From positions 1-64,000 of the forward strand of contig DATDJI010000027.1 in the NCBI GenBank assembly GCA_036520615.1: a stretch of 64,000 nt of DNA. The letters run 5' to 3'. Below, one piece after another: positions 25,887-35,286 of the stretch. Positions within the stretch are counted from its first letter, which is position 1. Every line of letters begins with the position of its first letter. The notes beneath the pieces are model-generated. The model worked only from the letters and a program-made list of their open reading frames with translations. It ran no database searches and was not told the DNA's origin. The position numbers and the translations under genes are program-made. Source of the stretch: CAMCXE01 sp036520615. GTDB taxonomy: Bacteria; Pseudomonadota; Gammaproteobacteria; Pseudomonadales; Cellvibrionaceae.

Positions 25887-26759
25887 ATGAGTATTTCAAC
25901 CAATATGGTTAAAGAGCTGCGCGAGCGCACCGGCCTTGGCATGATGGAATGTAAAAAAGCCCTGGAAACCAGTGCGGGTGATATTGAATTAGCCATTGAA
26001 AATTTACGTAAAGTCAGCGGCTTAAAAGCTGCGAAAAAAGCAGGTCGCACTGCAGCCGAAGGCATAGTAGCTATTAAAGTTGCCGCTGATAACAGCAGTG
26101 GTTTGGTGTTGGAGATAAACAGCGAAACCGATTTCGTAGCCCGCGATGAAAACTTTTTAAACTTCGCTAACAATGTGTTAACCAAAGCTTTTGACGGCAA
26201 ACAAACCGATATCGCAGCTTTAATGGACGGCGAGTTAGAAGCCGCTCGCGAAGCACTGGTGCAAAAAGTAGGTGAGAATATTTCTGTGCGCCGCGCAACC
26301 ATAGTGGGCGGCGCAGGCAGTGTGGTAGGCGCCTATGTACACAGTAATAACCGTATTGCAGTATTGGTGGAGCTTGCCGGTGGCACTCCAGAATTAGCTA
26401 AAGATATCGCCATGCATGTAGCGGCTTCTAGCCCGCAAGTGGTTAATCCAGATGATATGGCTGCTGAAATAATCGAAAAAGAAAAAGAAATTATCCGCGC
26501 ACAACCGGATATGGCTGGTAAGCCTTCTGAGATTGTGGAAAAAATGATTGGCGGTCGTATCAGCAAATTCTTAAAAGAAGTGAGCTTGGTTGAGCAGCCT
26601 TTTGTTAAGGATCCCGAAGTTACCGTTGGCAATCTGGTGAAAAAAGCCGGCGCCAAAGTTGTACGTTTCGTGCGCTTTGAAGTGGGTGAAGGTATCGAGA
26701 AAGAAACCACCGATTTCGCCGCGGAAGTTGCAGCACAGGTTCAGGCCTCTAAGGGTTAA
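25887..26759 (+). CDS. tsf: Translation elongation factor Ts
   Basis: EF-Ts, 290 residues, the nucleotide-exchange factor for EF-Tu. It has an N-terminal UBA-like domain (VKELRERTGLGMMECKKALE), the exchange motif NSETDFVARDENF, and the later AMHVAASSPQ and EVSLVEQPFVKDP segments. The ATG has AGAGGA about 10 nt upstream. It lies behind rpsB, with a terminator between and another directly after it. Confidence 0.99.
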   Translation: MSISTNMVKELRERTGLGMMECKKALETSAGDIELAIENLRKVSGLKAAKKAGRTAAEGIVAIKVAADNSSGLVLEINSETDFVARDENFLNFANNVLTKAFDGKQTDIAALMDGELEAAREALVQKVGENISVRRATIVGGAGSVVGAYVHSNNRIAVLVELAGGTPELAKDIAMHVAASSPQVVNPDDMAAEIIEKEKEIIRAQPDMAGKPSEIVEKMIGGRISKFLKEVSLVEQPFVKDPEVTVGNLVKKAGAKVVRFVRFEVGEGIEKETTDFAAEVAAQVQASKG

Positions 26760-26779
26760 TCCGGGAGAGTGAACCAAAT

Positions 26780-26809
26780 TAAAAAGGCGGGTTGGTTCCC
26801 GCCTTTTTA
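26780..26809 (+). terminator. Terminator after tsf
   Basis: AAAAAGGCGGG, loop TTGGTT, CCCGCCTTTTT. Perfect stem with T run, about 20 nt after the tsf stop. Confidence 0.92.
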
Positions 26810-26904
26810 TTATTGAGGTTTTTATTGTGCATTAACGTTTTTAGCAAGCCGCTGAGTAATCGGAAGCTTGCTAAAAATGTTCGATACTTTAAGAGGAGTC
26901 TTCC

Positions 26905-27633
26905 ATGGCAACTATGCGTGATCGCAAATACAAACGTATTTTGTTGAAACTGAGCGGTGAGCAATTAGTGGGCGACGAGGGGTTTGGTATCGACCCTAAG
27001 GTGCTAGATAAAATGGCCCTGGAAATAGGCCAGTTAGTGGGTATTGGTGTACAAGTTGGCTTGGTTGTCGGCGGCGGCAATTTATTTCGTGGCGCTGCTT
27101 TGAATAAAGCGGGTTTGGACCGTGTCACTGGAGATCATATGGGTATGCTCGCTACGGTGATGAACTCACTAGCGTTGCGCGATGCGTTGGAGCGCTCGAA
27201 TATTGCCTGTACGGTTATGTCGGCCATTCCCATGAGCGGTGTCGTTGAGCATTACGATCGTCGCCGCGCGATTCGCTTACTTGAAAACGGCGAAGTGGTT
27301 ATCTTTTCCGCCGGCACCGGCAACCCGTTTTTTACGACGGATTCAGCCGCTTGTTTGCGCGGTATTGAAGTGGAAGCGGAAATTGTTTTAAAAGCTACGA
27401 AGGTAGATGGTGTTTACACTGCAGATCCGATGAAAGATCCCACGGCAACCCGCTATGACCGGTTGAGCTACGACCAGGCTTTGGCTGAGCGCTTAGGCGT
27501 AATGGACTTAACCGCCATTTGCCTCTGCCAGGAACATAAAATGCCGGTGCGTGTGTTTAAAATGGATAAAGTCGGTGCTCTACTAAACATCGTAGTGGGG
27601 CAAGATGAAGGTACATTAATTGAAGAGGCCTAA
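26905..27633 (+). CDS. pyrH: UMP kinase
   Basis: Hexameric UMP kinase (UMP + ATP to UDP + ADP), 242 residues, amino-acid-kinase fold. Motifs: KRILLKLSGEQL at the N-terminus, VGLVVGGGNLFRG for nucleotide binding, GTGNPFFTTDSAACLRG for UMP, and KATKVDGVYTADPMKDP. The ATG follows AAGAGGAG at good spacing. It is separated from frr by three bases, so the two are co-transcribed. Confidence 0.98.
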   Translation: MATMRDRKYKRILLKLSGEQLVGDEGFGIDPKVLDKMALEIGQLVGIGVQVGLVVGGGNLFRGAALNKAGLDRVTGDHMGMLATVMNSLALRDALERSNIACTVMSAIPMSGVVEHYDRRRAIRLLENGEVVIFSAGTGNPFFTTDSAACLRGIEVEAEIVLKATKVDGVYTADPMKDPTATRYDRLSYDQALAERLGVMDLTAICLCQEHKMPVRVFKMDKVGALLNIVVGQDEGTLIEEA

Positions 27634-27636
27634 ATT

Positions 27637-28194
27637 ATGATTGATGAAATTAAAAAAGACGCCGCCGAGCGCATGAAAAAAACAGTAGAAGGTTTAAGCG
27701 TAACGTTTAATAAAATCCGCACGGGCCGTGCGCACCCTAGTTTATTAGATACGGTTTATGTCTCTTATTACGGTAGTGAAATGCCTTTGTCGCAAGTGGC
27801 TAACGTATCGGTTTTGGATGCGCGCACGCTCTCCATTAGCCCTTGGGAAAGGGCCATGGTGCCAGCAATAGAAAAGGCGATTTTAAAATCTGATTTGGGA
27901 TTAAATCCTTCCACAATGGGGGAATTAATTCGCCTGCCAATGCCTGCGCTCACGCAGGAGACTCGTAAGGGTTATATCAAACAAGCTAAAGGTGAAGCTG
28001 AGGCGGCCAAGGTTGCTATTCGCAATATTCGCCGCGACGCCAACGGCAGTTTTAAAGATTTACTCAAAGATAAAGCCATTAGCGAAGATGACGAGCGTCG
28101 CGCCCAGGACGATATTCAAAAGCTCACGGATAAATACGTTGCTGAGGTTGATGCAGCCTTCGCAGTGAAAGAAAAAGAACTGATAGAAATTTAA
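27637..28194 (+). CDS. frr: Ribosome recycling factor
   Basis: RRF, 185 residues, which with EF-G splits post-termination ribosomes. Motifs: the helical N-terminus AAERMKKTVEGL, FNKIRTGRAHPSLLD, LSISPWERAMVPAIEKAI and VAIRNIRRDAN. The ribosome binding site GAGGCC lies inside the end of pyrH. A strong terminator follows, separating it from uppS. Confidence 0.98.
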   Translation: MIDEIKKDAAERMKKTVEGLSVTFNKIRTGRAHPSLLDTVYVSYYGSEMPLSQVANVSVLDARTLSISPWERAMVPAIEKAILKSDLGLNPSTMGELIRLPMPALTQETRKGYIKQAKGEAEAAKVAIRNIRRDANGSFKDLLKDKAISEDDERRAQDDIQKLTDKYVAEVDAAFAVKEKELIEI

Positions 28195-28205
28195 CCCACA
28201 CCTGC

Positions 28206-28245
28206 AGCCTTTTGCTTATTTTTAGCGGCAAAAGGCTTTTTATTT
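28206..28245 (+). terminator. Terminator after frr
   Basis: AGCCTTTTGC and GCAAAAGGCT pair around a 12-nt loop, followed by a T-rich tail, 11 nt after the frr stop. Confidence 0.88.
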
Positions 28246-28376
28246 TCTCAAGCCGAATTTTAACACTGGCCCTTTGAGCATTATTTAAAGGCGCCGTTAA
28301 CAGGCGCAGGGATAGCATTTTGTTACCCTTGCAAACACTAATGGCGTGTCGAAAGACCGGGTAAGGCAGGTAGTAA

Positions 28377-29120
28377 TTGAGTCGGGATGTTCTTCAACAT
28401 ATTGGCATCATTATGGATGGCAATAATCGCTGGGCTAAACGCGAGGGGCGGCAAGGTATTGCTGGCCACAAAGCGGGGGTCGAGCGTATTCGCGATGTTT
28501 TGGCGGCGGCGCGAGCGCGCGGTGTCAGCACGTTAACGCTATTTGCGTTTAGCTCGGAAAATTGGCGCCGCCCTCCGGTTGAAGTTGAAGCCTTAATGGG
28601 CTTGTTTTTTACCTACTTAAAAAAGGAAGCTCGCGAGCTGAAAGAAGAAGGCGTGAATTTGCGGGTCATCGGCAATCGCGCCCGCTTCAATAAAACTCTG
28701 TTGGCAGCTATCGATGAAGCTGAAACGATTGCCAGTGGCGGCAGTGATACGTTGGTTATCGCTGCTGATTACGGCGGTCGGTGGGATATTGCTCAGGCGG
28801 CTAACAAAGCCCAGGCGGCTATGGGGTGGGGCGAAATTCCCAATTCTGACCTCACCGAAGAGATTCTTGATCGCTATATGTCTACCGCAAGTTTGCCACC
28901 ACTTGATTTGCTCATTCGCACCGGTGGCGAATTGCGCATAAGCAATTTTTTGCTCTGGCAAGCGGCCTATGCAGAGCTGTATTTCTCCTCACTTTTGTGG
29001 CCCGAGTTTGACGCTGCGGCTTTGAACGCTGCCATCGATGATTTTTACCAGCGCCAGCGCCGCTTTGGTTACACCTCCGAACAAATCGATGCTATGCACA
29101 CTGGAGGCCCGCATGCTTAG
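28377..29120 (+). CDS. uppS: Isoprenyl transferase (undecaprenyl diphosphate synthase)
   Basis: Cis-prenyltransferase of 247 residues that extends FPP with IPP to the C55 lipid carrier for peptidoglycan and LPS. Motifs: IIMDGNNRWAKREG with the catalytic Asp, GHKAGVERIRD, FAFSSENWRRP and DLLIRTGGELRISNFLLWQAAYAEL. The start is TTG 28377. No in-frame ATG/GTG lies before the conserved Asp region, and the upstream frame closes at a TAA. It overlaps cdsA by 8 nt (ATGCTTAG). Confidence 0.97.
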   Translation: MSRDVLQHIGIIMDGNNRWAKREGRQGIAGHKAGVERIRDVLAAARARGVSTLTLFAFSSENWRRPPVEVEALMGLFFTYLKKEARELKEEGVNLRVIGNRARFNKTLLAAIDEAETIASGGSDTLVIAADYGGRWDIAQAANKAQAAMGWGEIPNSDLTEEILDRYMSTASLPPLDLLIRTGGELRISNFLLWQAAYAELYFSSLLWPEFDAAALNAAIDDFYQRQRRFGYTSEQIDAMHTGGPHA

Positions 29121-29916
29121 ACAGCGGGTGCTAACTGCACTAGTGCTTAGCGGCGTATTACTTGCAGTTCTGTTTGCTGCACCCGCCCAGGCTTTCATCC
29201 TGTGTATGGCGGCGGTGTGTGCGCTGGCAGCTTGGGAGTGGGCGGCATTAGCGCAGTTGCCGCGTCTGGGGCAGGTATTGTTTGTGGCCGCCACGGTGGG
29301 CGGAGCAGGGTTGATTTATACACAATTACACCAGGCACTCACATTTTTCTGGTTAGGCGCATTAGTGGTTTGGGGTGGTGCCCTTCTGTGGGTGAGCCGC
29401 TATCCACGTCTTACTGACATCTGGGCTAACCGATCTGTACGCAGTTTATTGGGGATAGGGGCACTTGTACCTACATTGCTGGCGTTTTGGTTTTTACGCC
29501 AGCAGGAACAGGGTATTAGCTGGGTTGTGTTGCTGCTGTGTATAGTCGCTACTGCCGATAGCGGAGCTTATTTTGCTGGCCGAGCTTTCGGTAAACACAA
29601 GCTTGCCCCTGCGGTATCGCCGGGAAAATCCTGGGAAGGCGTACTAGGCGGCTGGGCTGGAGCGCTGTTATTGGCGTTTGTAGTCGCAGCTATAAGCCCA
29701 ACACTTTCGTTGCCGGCCAGTGCACTTTTAGTCATGCCAGCGGCCATGATCTCTGTATTGGGGGATCTGCTTGAGAGCATGTTGAAGCGGCAAGCGGGCG
29801 TTAAGGATTCGGGCACATTGTTGCCGGGCCACGGCGGCTTTTTAGATCGCATTGATGGACTTACTGCGGCCGCTCCTGTATTTGCTTTATGTTACGTGCA
29901 GGTATCAGGCGCGTGA
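29113..29916 (+). CDS. cdsA: Phosphatidate cytidylyltransferase
   Basis: Integral membrane enzyme of 267 residues making CDP-diacylglycerol from phosphatidate and CTP. Several hydrophobic helices precede the C-terminal signature region: SPGKSWEGVLGG, SVLGDLLESMLKRQAGVKDSG and LPGHGGFLDRIDGL. ATG 29113 is chosen because it overlaps the uppS stop and has GGAGG 6 nt upstream. A 25-codon longer frame runs inside uppS. Confidence 0.96.
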   Translation: MLRQRVLTALVLSGVLLAVLFAAPAQAFILCMAAVCALAAWEWAALAQLPRLGQVLFVAATVGGAGLIYTQLHQALTFFWLGALVVWGGALLWVSRYPRLTDIWANRSVRSLLGIGALVPTLLAFWFLRQQEQGISWVVLLLCIVATADSGAYFAGRAFGKHKLAPAVSPGKSWEGVLGGWAGALLLAFVVAAISPTLSLPASALLVMPAAMISVLGDLLESMLKRQAGVKDSGTLLPGHGGFLDRIDGLTAAAPVFALCYVQVSGA

Positions 29917-31121
29917 GAGACGATTTAACACTATTTTCTCGTCCGCAGCGCATAACGGTTCTCGGTTCTACCGGTTCCATCGGAGTTAACACACTTGAGG
30001 TGTTGGCTTTACACCCTGAGCGCTTTGAAATTTTTGCGCTGACGGCCCATCAGCAAATAGATAAATTAATTAGCCAATGTGTGCGTTTTGCGCCGCGGTT
30101 TGCTGTGGTGCCAAGTCCTGCAGCGGCGGAAGTGCTCAAGGCCGCTTTGACGGCCGCACAGTGTCAGACTGAAATCTTAGTAGGTGAGGCGGGACTTTGC
30201 TGCGCAGCAAGCGATGCGGCCGTAGATACAGTGGTGGCCGCTATTGTTGGAGGCGCAGGACTTAAGCCTACGATGGCGGCGGTGCGCGCGGGCAAACGAT
30301 TACTGCTTGCCAATAAAGAAGCTCTAGTGATGGCCGGCGGCCTTTTTATGCAAACGGCGGCGCAATGCAACGCGCAAATTTTACCGGTGGATTCCGAGCA
30401 CAACGCGATATTTCAATGTCTTCCAGTCGGTTGTAACAGCCTGGCGGACGCAGGGGTGAAGCGTATTTTACTGACTGGATCCGGCGGGCCGTTTCGCCAA
30501 ATGCCTATCGAGCAACTGCCATTTGTAACTGCAGACCAAGCCTGTAAACATCCAAACTGGGCCATGGGGCGCAAAATTTCCGTCGATTCAGCCACGATGA
30601 TGAATAAAGGGCTGGAGTTTATTGAGGCTTGCTGGCTATTTAACGCGCATCCAAACGAAATAGATCTGTTGTTGCATCCACAGAGCATTATCCACTCGAT
30701 GGTGGAATATTTAGACGGCTCGGTGCTGGCGCAAATGGGCCAGCCAGATATGCGCACGCCAATCGCTCATTGCCTGGCCTGGCCGCAGCGGATTGATTCA
30801 GGAGTTCGCGGGTTGGATTTTCTCGCCCTCGGTGCGTTGGAATTTGTCGCACTCTGCGAACGGCGCTATCCAGCTTTAGCGCTTGCAAAGGCTGCCATGC
30901 GCGATGGTGGCTTAGCGCCAGCAGCGTTAAATGCGGCCAACGAAATCGCTGTGGAGGCTTTTCTGCAGGGCCAAATCAACTTTATTCAAATCAGCGAATT
31001 AGTGGATAACGTCATGCAGTCCTGGCAAAACACTGAACCGAGCGAGCTAGATGAAGTCTATGCCGCCGACCAGAGCGCCCGAGCCGGAGCACTTCGGCAT
31101 TTATCCCAGATGAGGTGTTAG
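29913..31121 (+). CDS. dxr: 1-deoxy-D-xylulose 5-phosphate reductoisomerase
   Basis: First committed enzyme of the MEP isoprenoid pathway (DXP to MEP, NADPH), 402 residues. Motifs: the NADPH-binding VLGSTGSIGVNTLEV, ANKEALVMAGG, metal and substrate residues in PVDSEHNAIFQ, LTGSGGPFR, and KISVDSATMMNKGLEFIEA. GTG 29913 overlaps the cdsA stop by 4 nt (GTGA), a classic coupled start. ATG 29889 in frame is possible but lies well inside cdsA. Confidence 0.97.
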   Translation: MRDDLTLFSRPQRITVLGSTGSIGVNTLEVLALHPERFEIFALTAHQQIDKLISQCVRFAPRFAVVPSPAAAEVLKAALTAAQCQTEILVGEAGLCCAASDAAVDTVVAAIVGGAGLKPTMAAVRAGKRLLLANKEALVMAGGLFMQTAAQCNAQILPVDSEHNAIFQCLPVGCNSLADAGVKRILLTGSGGPFRQMPIEQLPFVTADQACKHPNWAMGRKISVDSATMMNKGLEFIEACWLFNAHPNEIDLLLHPQSIIHSMVEYLDGSVLAQMGQPDMRTPIAHCLAWPQRIDSGVRGLDFLALGALEFVALCERRYPALALAKAAMRDGGLAPAALNAANEIAVEAFLQGQINFIQISELVDNVMQSWQNTEPSELDEVYAADQSARAGALRHLSQMRC

Positions 31122-31127
31122 CCGGCT

Positions 31128-32486
31128 ATGCCGATATTTGAGTTTTTCTACACCCTACTAATGTTTGTGCTCGTGCTTATAGTATTGGTGGGCGTGCACG
31201 AGTACGGCCATTTCAGCGTGGCGCGTCTATGCGGGGTGCGAGTACTGCGGTTTTCCATCGGTATGGGTAAACCTCTAGTGAGCTTTCACGACAAAAAAGG
31301 CACTGAATTCTGCCTAGCCCCAATTCCTTTGGGCGGTTACGTCAAAATGCTCGACGAAGCTGAAGGACCTGTCGATGCCAGCGAGCGGCACCTCAGTTAC
31401 AGTCAAAAAAGTCCTTGGGCACGCATGGCCATTTTAGCTGCAGGCCCTGCGGCTAATTTGCTTCTTGCAATGGTTGTTTTTGCAATATTAGGCATGGGTG
31501 GCATTCAAGCCTTGGCACCTGAAGTGTTTGAGGTTAAACCTCAGTCGGCAGCGAGCCAGGCTGGGCTTTCCCAAGGGCAGGAAATCATCGCCGTAGATGC
31601 CATTGCTACTACAACCCAAGAAGCGGTTATGGAGCAATTGTTGCGCCGCTTAGGGGAGAGCGGCGAACTTGTGCTCACTACTCGCAATGTGCAGGGCGTT
31701 GAAAACACCCACGTTATCCCTTTAACTAAATGGTTGCAGGGCACCCATGAGCCCGATCCGTTTGACGACTTAGGCTTTGAACTTTACCGCCGTCATGTTT
31801 TACCCGTTGTAGGGCAAGTCATGCCTAAGGGCGCTGCAGAGCGCGCCGGTTTGCACAAAAACGACAAATTGCTCAGCCTTAACGGCGAGCCAATAGCCTC
31901 CTGGAAACAGTGGGTTGAGATCATCAAACAAAGCGCTAATAAGCCTTTAACGGTGCGCTTAGAGCGCGATGGGTTGTTACAGGATGTCGTTGTCACCCCG
32001 GATGCTGAAGAGCACGAAGGCCAGGTGATCGGCCGTATCGGAATCTACCCGCAGCTCGCTCCCATCCCTGAGCGCCTCAAACGTACACGGACATTTTCCG
32101 TGGGCGGGGCAATTGTCTATGGCTTTGAAAAGAGTTATAGCCAGGCAAGCCTCGTATTGCTCTCAATCAAAAAGCTAGTTGTGGGTGAAATATCCACGAA
32201 AAACTTGAGTGGTCCGATAGGCATTGCTAAAGTGGCGGGCGATTCAGCCCGGGCTGGATATGTGTATTATCTCGGCTTTTTAGCACAGTTAAGTGTGTAT
32301 TTAGCGGTACTGAACTTATTGCCCATCCCCGTGTTAGATGGAGGGCATATAGTGTATTGCTTGCTTGAGGCGGTGAAGGGGTCACCTGTATCCGAAAAAC
32401 TCAAGCTCTATAGTGCTCAAATTGGGCTCGCACTTTTGGGCTGCGTGATGATAGTTGCGTTTTATAACGACATCCTGCGGCTGTAA
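31128..32486 (+). CDS. rseP: Site-2 metalloprotease RseP
   Basis: Inner-membrane zinc protease of 452 residues that cuts RseA-type anti-sigma factors after DegS, releasing sigma-E, and clears signal-peptide remnants. The N-terminal TM holds VGVHEYGHF (HExxH). Two periplasmic PDZ domains follow (about residues 125-220 and 225-305). The C-terminal TMs carry LNLLPIPVLDGGHIVY with the third zinc ligand Asp. The gene lies 6 nt after dxr and 100 nt before bamA, a sigma-E-related neighbourhood found in many gammaproteobacteria. Confidence 0.97.
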   Translation: MPIFEFFYTLLMFVLVLIVLVGVHEYGHFSVARLCGVRVLRFSIGMGKPLVSFHDKKGTEFCLAPIPLGGYVKMLDEAEGPVDASERHLSYSQKSPWARMAILAAGPAANLLLAMVVFAILGMGGIQALAPEVFEVKPQSAASQAGLSQGQEIIAVDAIATTTQEAVMEQLLRRLGESGELVLTTRNVQGVENTHVIPLTKWLQGTHEPDPFDDLGFELYRRHVLPVVGQVMPKGAAERAGLHKNDKLLSLNGEPIASWKQWVEIIKQSANKPLTVRLERDGLLQDVVVTPDAEEHEGQVIGRIGIYPQLAPIPERLKRTRTFSVGGAIVYGFEKSYSQASLVLLSIKKLVVGEISTKNLSGPIGIAKVAGDSARAGYVYYLGFLAQLSVYLAVLNLLPIPVLDGGHIVYCLLEAVKGSPVSEKLKLYSAQIGLALLGCVMIVAFYNDILRL

Positions 32487-32586
32487 CTCTCATGTGTTAA
32501 TCCTCTATAAAAACTGCTTAAAACGCACATCAGCAGCCTGATAATTAGGCTGTCAAACAAAAACATTAACAAAGATTTTTACCTCT

Positions 32587-35256
32587 GTGAAACCCAAAAA
32601 TTCCATTAAACACGGCTTTGCTATTTTGTCTTTAGCCGCTGTAATACCTTCTTTTGCTTGGGCCGATAGTTTTCGGATTAGCGATATTCGCGTTGAGGGA
32701 TTACAGCGGGTATCCGCAAGCCCGGTGTTCGCGGCGCTACCTCTGCAAGTGGGCGATACCGCAGACGAAGATTCGATTAGCACAGCGATCAGCTCGTTAT
32801 TCGCCACGGGTTTTTTCTCGGACATTCAGGTGCTTCACGAGGGCGGTGTATTAATTGTTACGGTAAAAGAGCGGCCGGCAATTAGTGAAGTTAAGCTTGA
32901 TGGCAATAAAGCCATTAAAACCGAGCAGCTTAATAAAGTACTTAAAGACCAGGGTATTGCGGTCGGGCAAATTTTCCAGAAAGACACGTTAGATGCTCTC
33001 GTCCATGAACTCGAGCGCCAATATGTAGCGCAAGGGCGCTACGGCGCTAAGGTTGAAGCCAAAGTTGTTGAGCAGCCGAATAACCAAATTAAACTGGATA
33101 TAAAAATTGATGAAAGTAAGGTTTCAGGGATTGTAAATATTCAGTTTGTAGGCAATAACACGTTTGATGATGACAAATTAAAAGATCTGTTTGATTTGAA
33201 AGCAAAGGGGTGGTTTTCTTTTTTAAACGGTAATAATCATTACGCTAAAGAAAAGCTTAAAGGCGATATCGAAAAACTCGAATCTTATTATTTGGACCGC
33301 GGCTACCTAGATTTTAAAGTTGTCTCTTCACAAGTTGCGTTAAGTCCAGATAAAAAAAGCGTTTTTATTACGCTAAATTTACATGAAGGAGATATCTACA
33401 AAGTAAATAAGGTATCGCTGGCGGGTGATCCAATTTTGCCGGAATCCTCGATCAAAATGGTTCTGTTGTTGGCGCAGGGTGATATTTTCTCGCAAAATCT
33501 CATGACCACTACGGCCGAATACGTTACTACTTTATTAGGCAACGCAGGTTATACCAATGCCAAAGTCGAAGGTATCCCGCAGCGCAACGAAGAAAATAAA
33601 ACCGTTGATATCGACTTTTTTATTAATCCTGGCCAGCGCGTGTATGTGCGTAGGGTTAATTTTAAAGGTAATACGCGCACCACTGACGAAGTTTTGCGGC
33701 GAGAAATGCGGCAGATGGAATCGGCCTCGGCGATTAAAGCAAAGATTGAACAGGGTAAAGTTCGTTTAGAGCGCTTAGGTTTTTTCAAAACAGTAGAAGT
33801 TGAAAACAAAGAAGTACCCGGTTCAGCCGATTTAGTAGATGTTGAATATAAAGTGGAGGAGCAACCGTCCGGTTCGATTAATGGCAGTATTGGATACGGG
33901 CAGGGCACAGGGGCAATTTTTCAGGCCGGGTTAGAAGAGAAAAACTGGCTGGGAACCGGCAAAGAACTAGGTGTTGCGGTCAGTTACAATAAATATGTTA
34001 CACAATATAGCCTTAACTACAATGACCCCTATTTCACTGCAGATGGTGTAAGTCGCGGTATATCTTTGTTTTACAGCAAGCGCGATTATGGTTATTCAAA
34101 CGTCGCGGACTATACAACGAATAATTATGGCCTCAGTGTAAATTTCGGCTATCCGATCTCGGAAATTCAGCGACTTAATTTCGGGTTGGGTTTTGACCAT
34201 ACTGAAGTTCAGCTGCAAGGTTATGCGGGGCAGGAAATTATTCGCTCACCGGTTGAGCTTGATTTGAGCAAAGCCCCTTATACCTATATAAAAAGCAGTA
34301 ATTTATCCAAACTTAGTGATAATGACCCCGACGATGACGGCCTGTATGAGGATTATTCCTACGTTGATGGATTAGTTGCGCCACAAAATTTACATGCATC
34401 AGAGCCCGGATTTATCGATTTATATGGTGATGTCTATAACTCATTAAATGTCAGTGCTAGCTGGATGCGCAGCACGTTGAACAGAGGTATTTTAGCTACA
34501 CGGGGAAATCAAGAGTCCTTAACTTTAAAGGTCGGTTTGCCTTCCACTGATTTACAATATTATAAATTGGAATTTAACGGCCAATATTTTCAACCGCTTA
34601 CAGAAGATTTAACGCTGCGGTTTAAAGCGGATTTGGGCTATGGCGACGGTTATGGTGATATGGATCGCTATCCGTTCTTTAATAATTTTTTCGCCGGTGG
34701 CTTCGGTTCAGTGCGCGGATTTCGCCGTTATACGCTGGGGCCGCAATCCTCACCGAGTTTAAATTATTTGCGCGCGCCCACTTCGTTTGTAGCAGTGGAT
34801 AATGATTTTAACTCTGTAAACTCATCACCTTTTGCGACTGTCGGCTCCTCTTATATCCTATGTGATAACGAATTGGCCTCCACCTGTGGCGCATTAGGTG
34901 AGCAGGGCAAGCTGGAAATGCAGGCTTTAGCTACGGGCGGTACACGTGCCTATGGCGGTAATGTGTTGATTGAATTTAGTACTGAATTGCTTTTTCCCTT
35001 GCCGTTTATCGAAGATCAGCGTTCATTTCAAACAGCTCTATTTGTCGATGCGGGTAATGTTTTTGATACCCATTGCGGAGATTTACAAGAAAATTGTTCA
35101 AATGTGGATTTAAGCAAATTAAGTTCATCCTATGGCTTGGGATTAAGCTGGTTATCCGGTTTTGGTCCACTTACGTTTAGTGTTTCCAGGCCCATCCACA
35201 AAAATGAAACTGATCGCACCGAAGTGTTCCAATTCTCATTGGGTGCGGGCTTTTAA
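32587..35256 (+). CDS. bamA: Outer membrane protein assembly factor BamA
   Basis: Essential Omp85 protein that folds beta-barrels into the outer membrane. The protein has 889 residues, clearly longer than E. coli BamA (810). The signal peptide ends near FAWA (residue 25). Five POTRA domains (about 26-430) precede a 16-strand barrel with the conserved loop-6 VRGFRRYTLGP and a terminal Phe (LGAGF). The extra length lies mostly in one extracellular loop (about residues 560-625) with an Asp-rich DNDPDDDG segment. The L6 cysteine pair is present (LCDNELASTC). The start is GTG 32587, with a weak ribosome binding site. It is followed by skp after 18 nt. Confidence 0.97.
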   Translation: MKPKNSIKHGFAILSLAAVIPSFAWADSFRISDIRVEGLQRVSASPVFAALPLQVGDTADEDSISTAISSLFATGFFSDIQVLHEGGVLIVTVKERPAISEVKLDGNKAIKTEQLNKVLKDQGIAVGQIFQKDTLDALVHELERQYVAQGRYGAKVEAKVVEQPNNQIKLDIKIDESKVSGIVNIQFVGNNTFDDDKLKDLFDLKAKGWFSFLNGNNHYAKEKLKGDIEKLESYYLDRGYLDFKVVSSQVALSPDKKSVFITLNLHEGDIYKVNKVSLAGDPILPESSIKMVLLLAQGDIFSQNLMTTTAEYVTTLLGNAGYTNAKVEGIPQRNEENKTVDIDFFINPGQRVYVRRVNFKGNTRTTDEVLRREMRQMESASAIKAKIEQGKVRLERLGFFKTVEVENKEVPGSADLVDVEYKVEEQPSGSINGSIGYGQGTGAIFQAGLEEKNWLGTGKELGVAVSYNKYVTQYSLNYNDPYFTADGVSRGISLFYSKRDYGYSNVADYTTNNYGLSVNFGYPISEIQRLNFGLGFDHTEVQLQGYAGQEIIRSPVELDLSKAPYTYIKSSNLSKLSDNDPDDDGLYEDYSYVDGLVAPQNLHASEPGFIDLYGDVYNSLNVSASWMRSTLNRGILATRGNQESLTLKVGLPSTDLQYYKLEFNGQYFQPLTEDLTLRFKADLGYGDGYGDMDRYPFFNNFFAGGFGSVRGFRRYTLGPQSSPSLNYLRAPTSFVAVDNDFNSVNSSPFATVGSSYILCDNELASTCGALGEQGKLEMQALATGGTRAYGGNVLIEFSTELLFPLPFIEDQRSFQTALFVDAGNVFDTHCGDLQENCSNVDLSKLSSSYGLGLSWLSGFGPLTFSVSRPIHKNETDRTEVFQFSLGAGF

Positions 35257-35286
35257 ATTTATTTCTTTACTATTTTGGAGTTTTTT

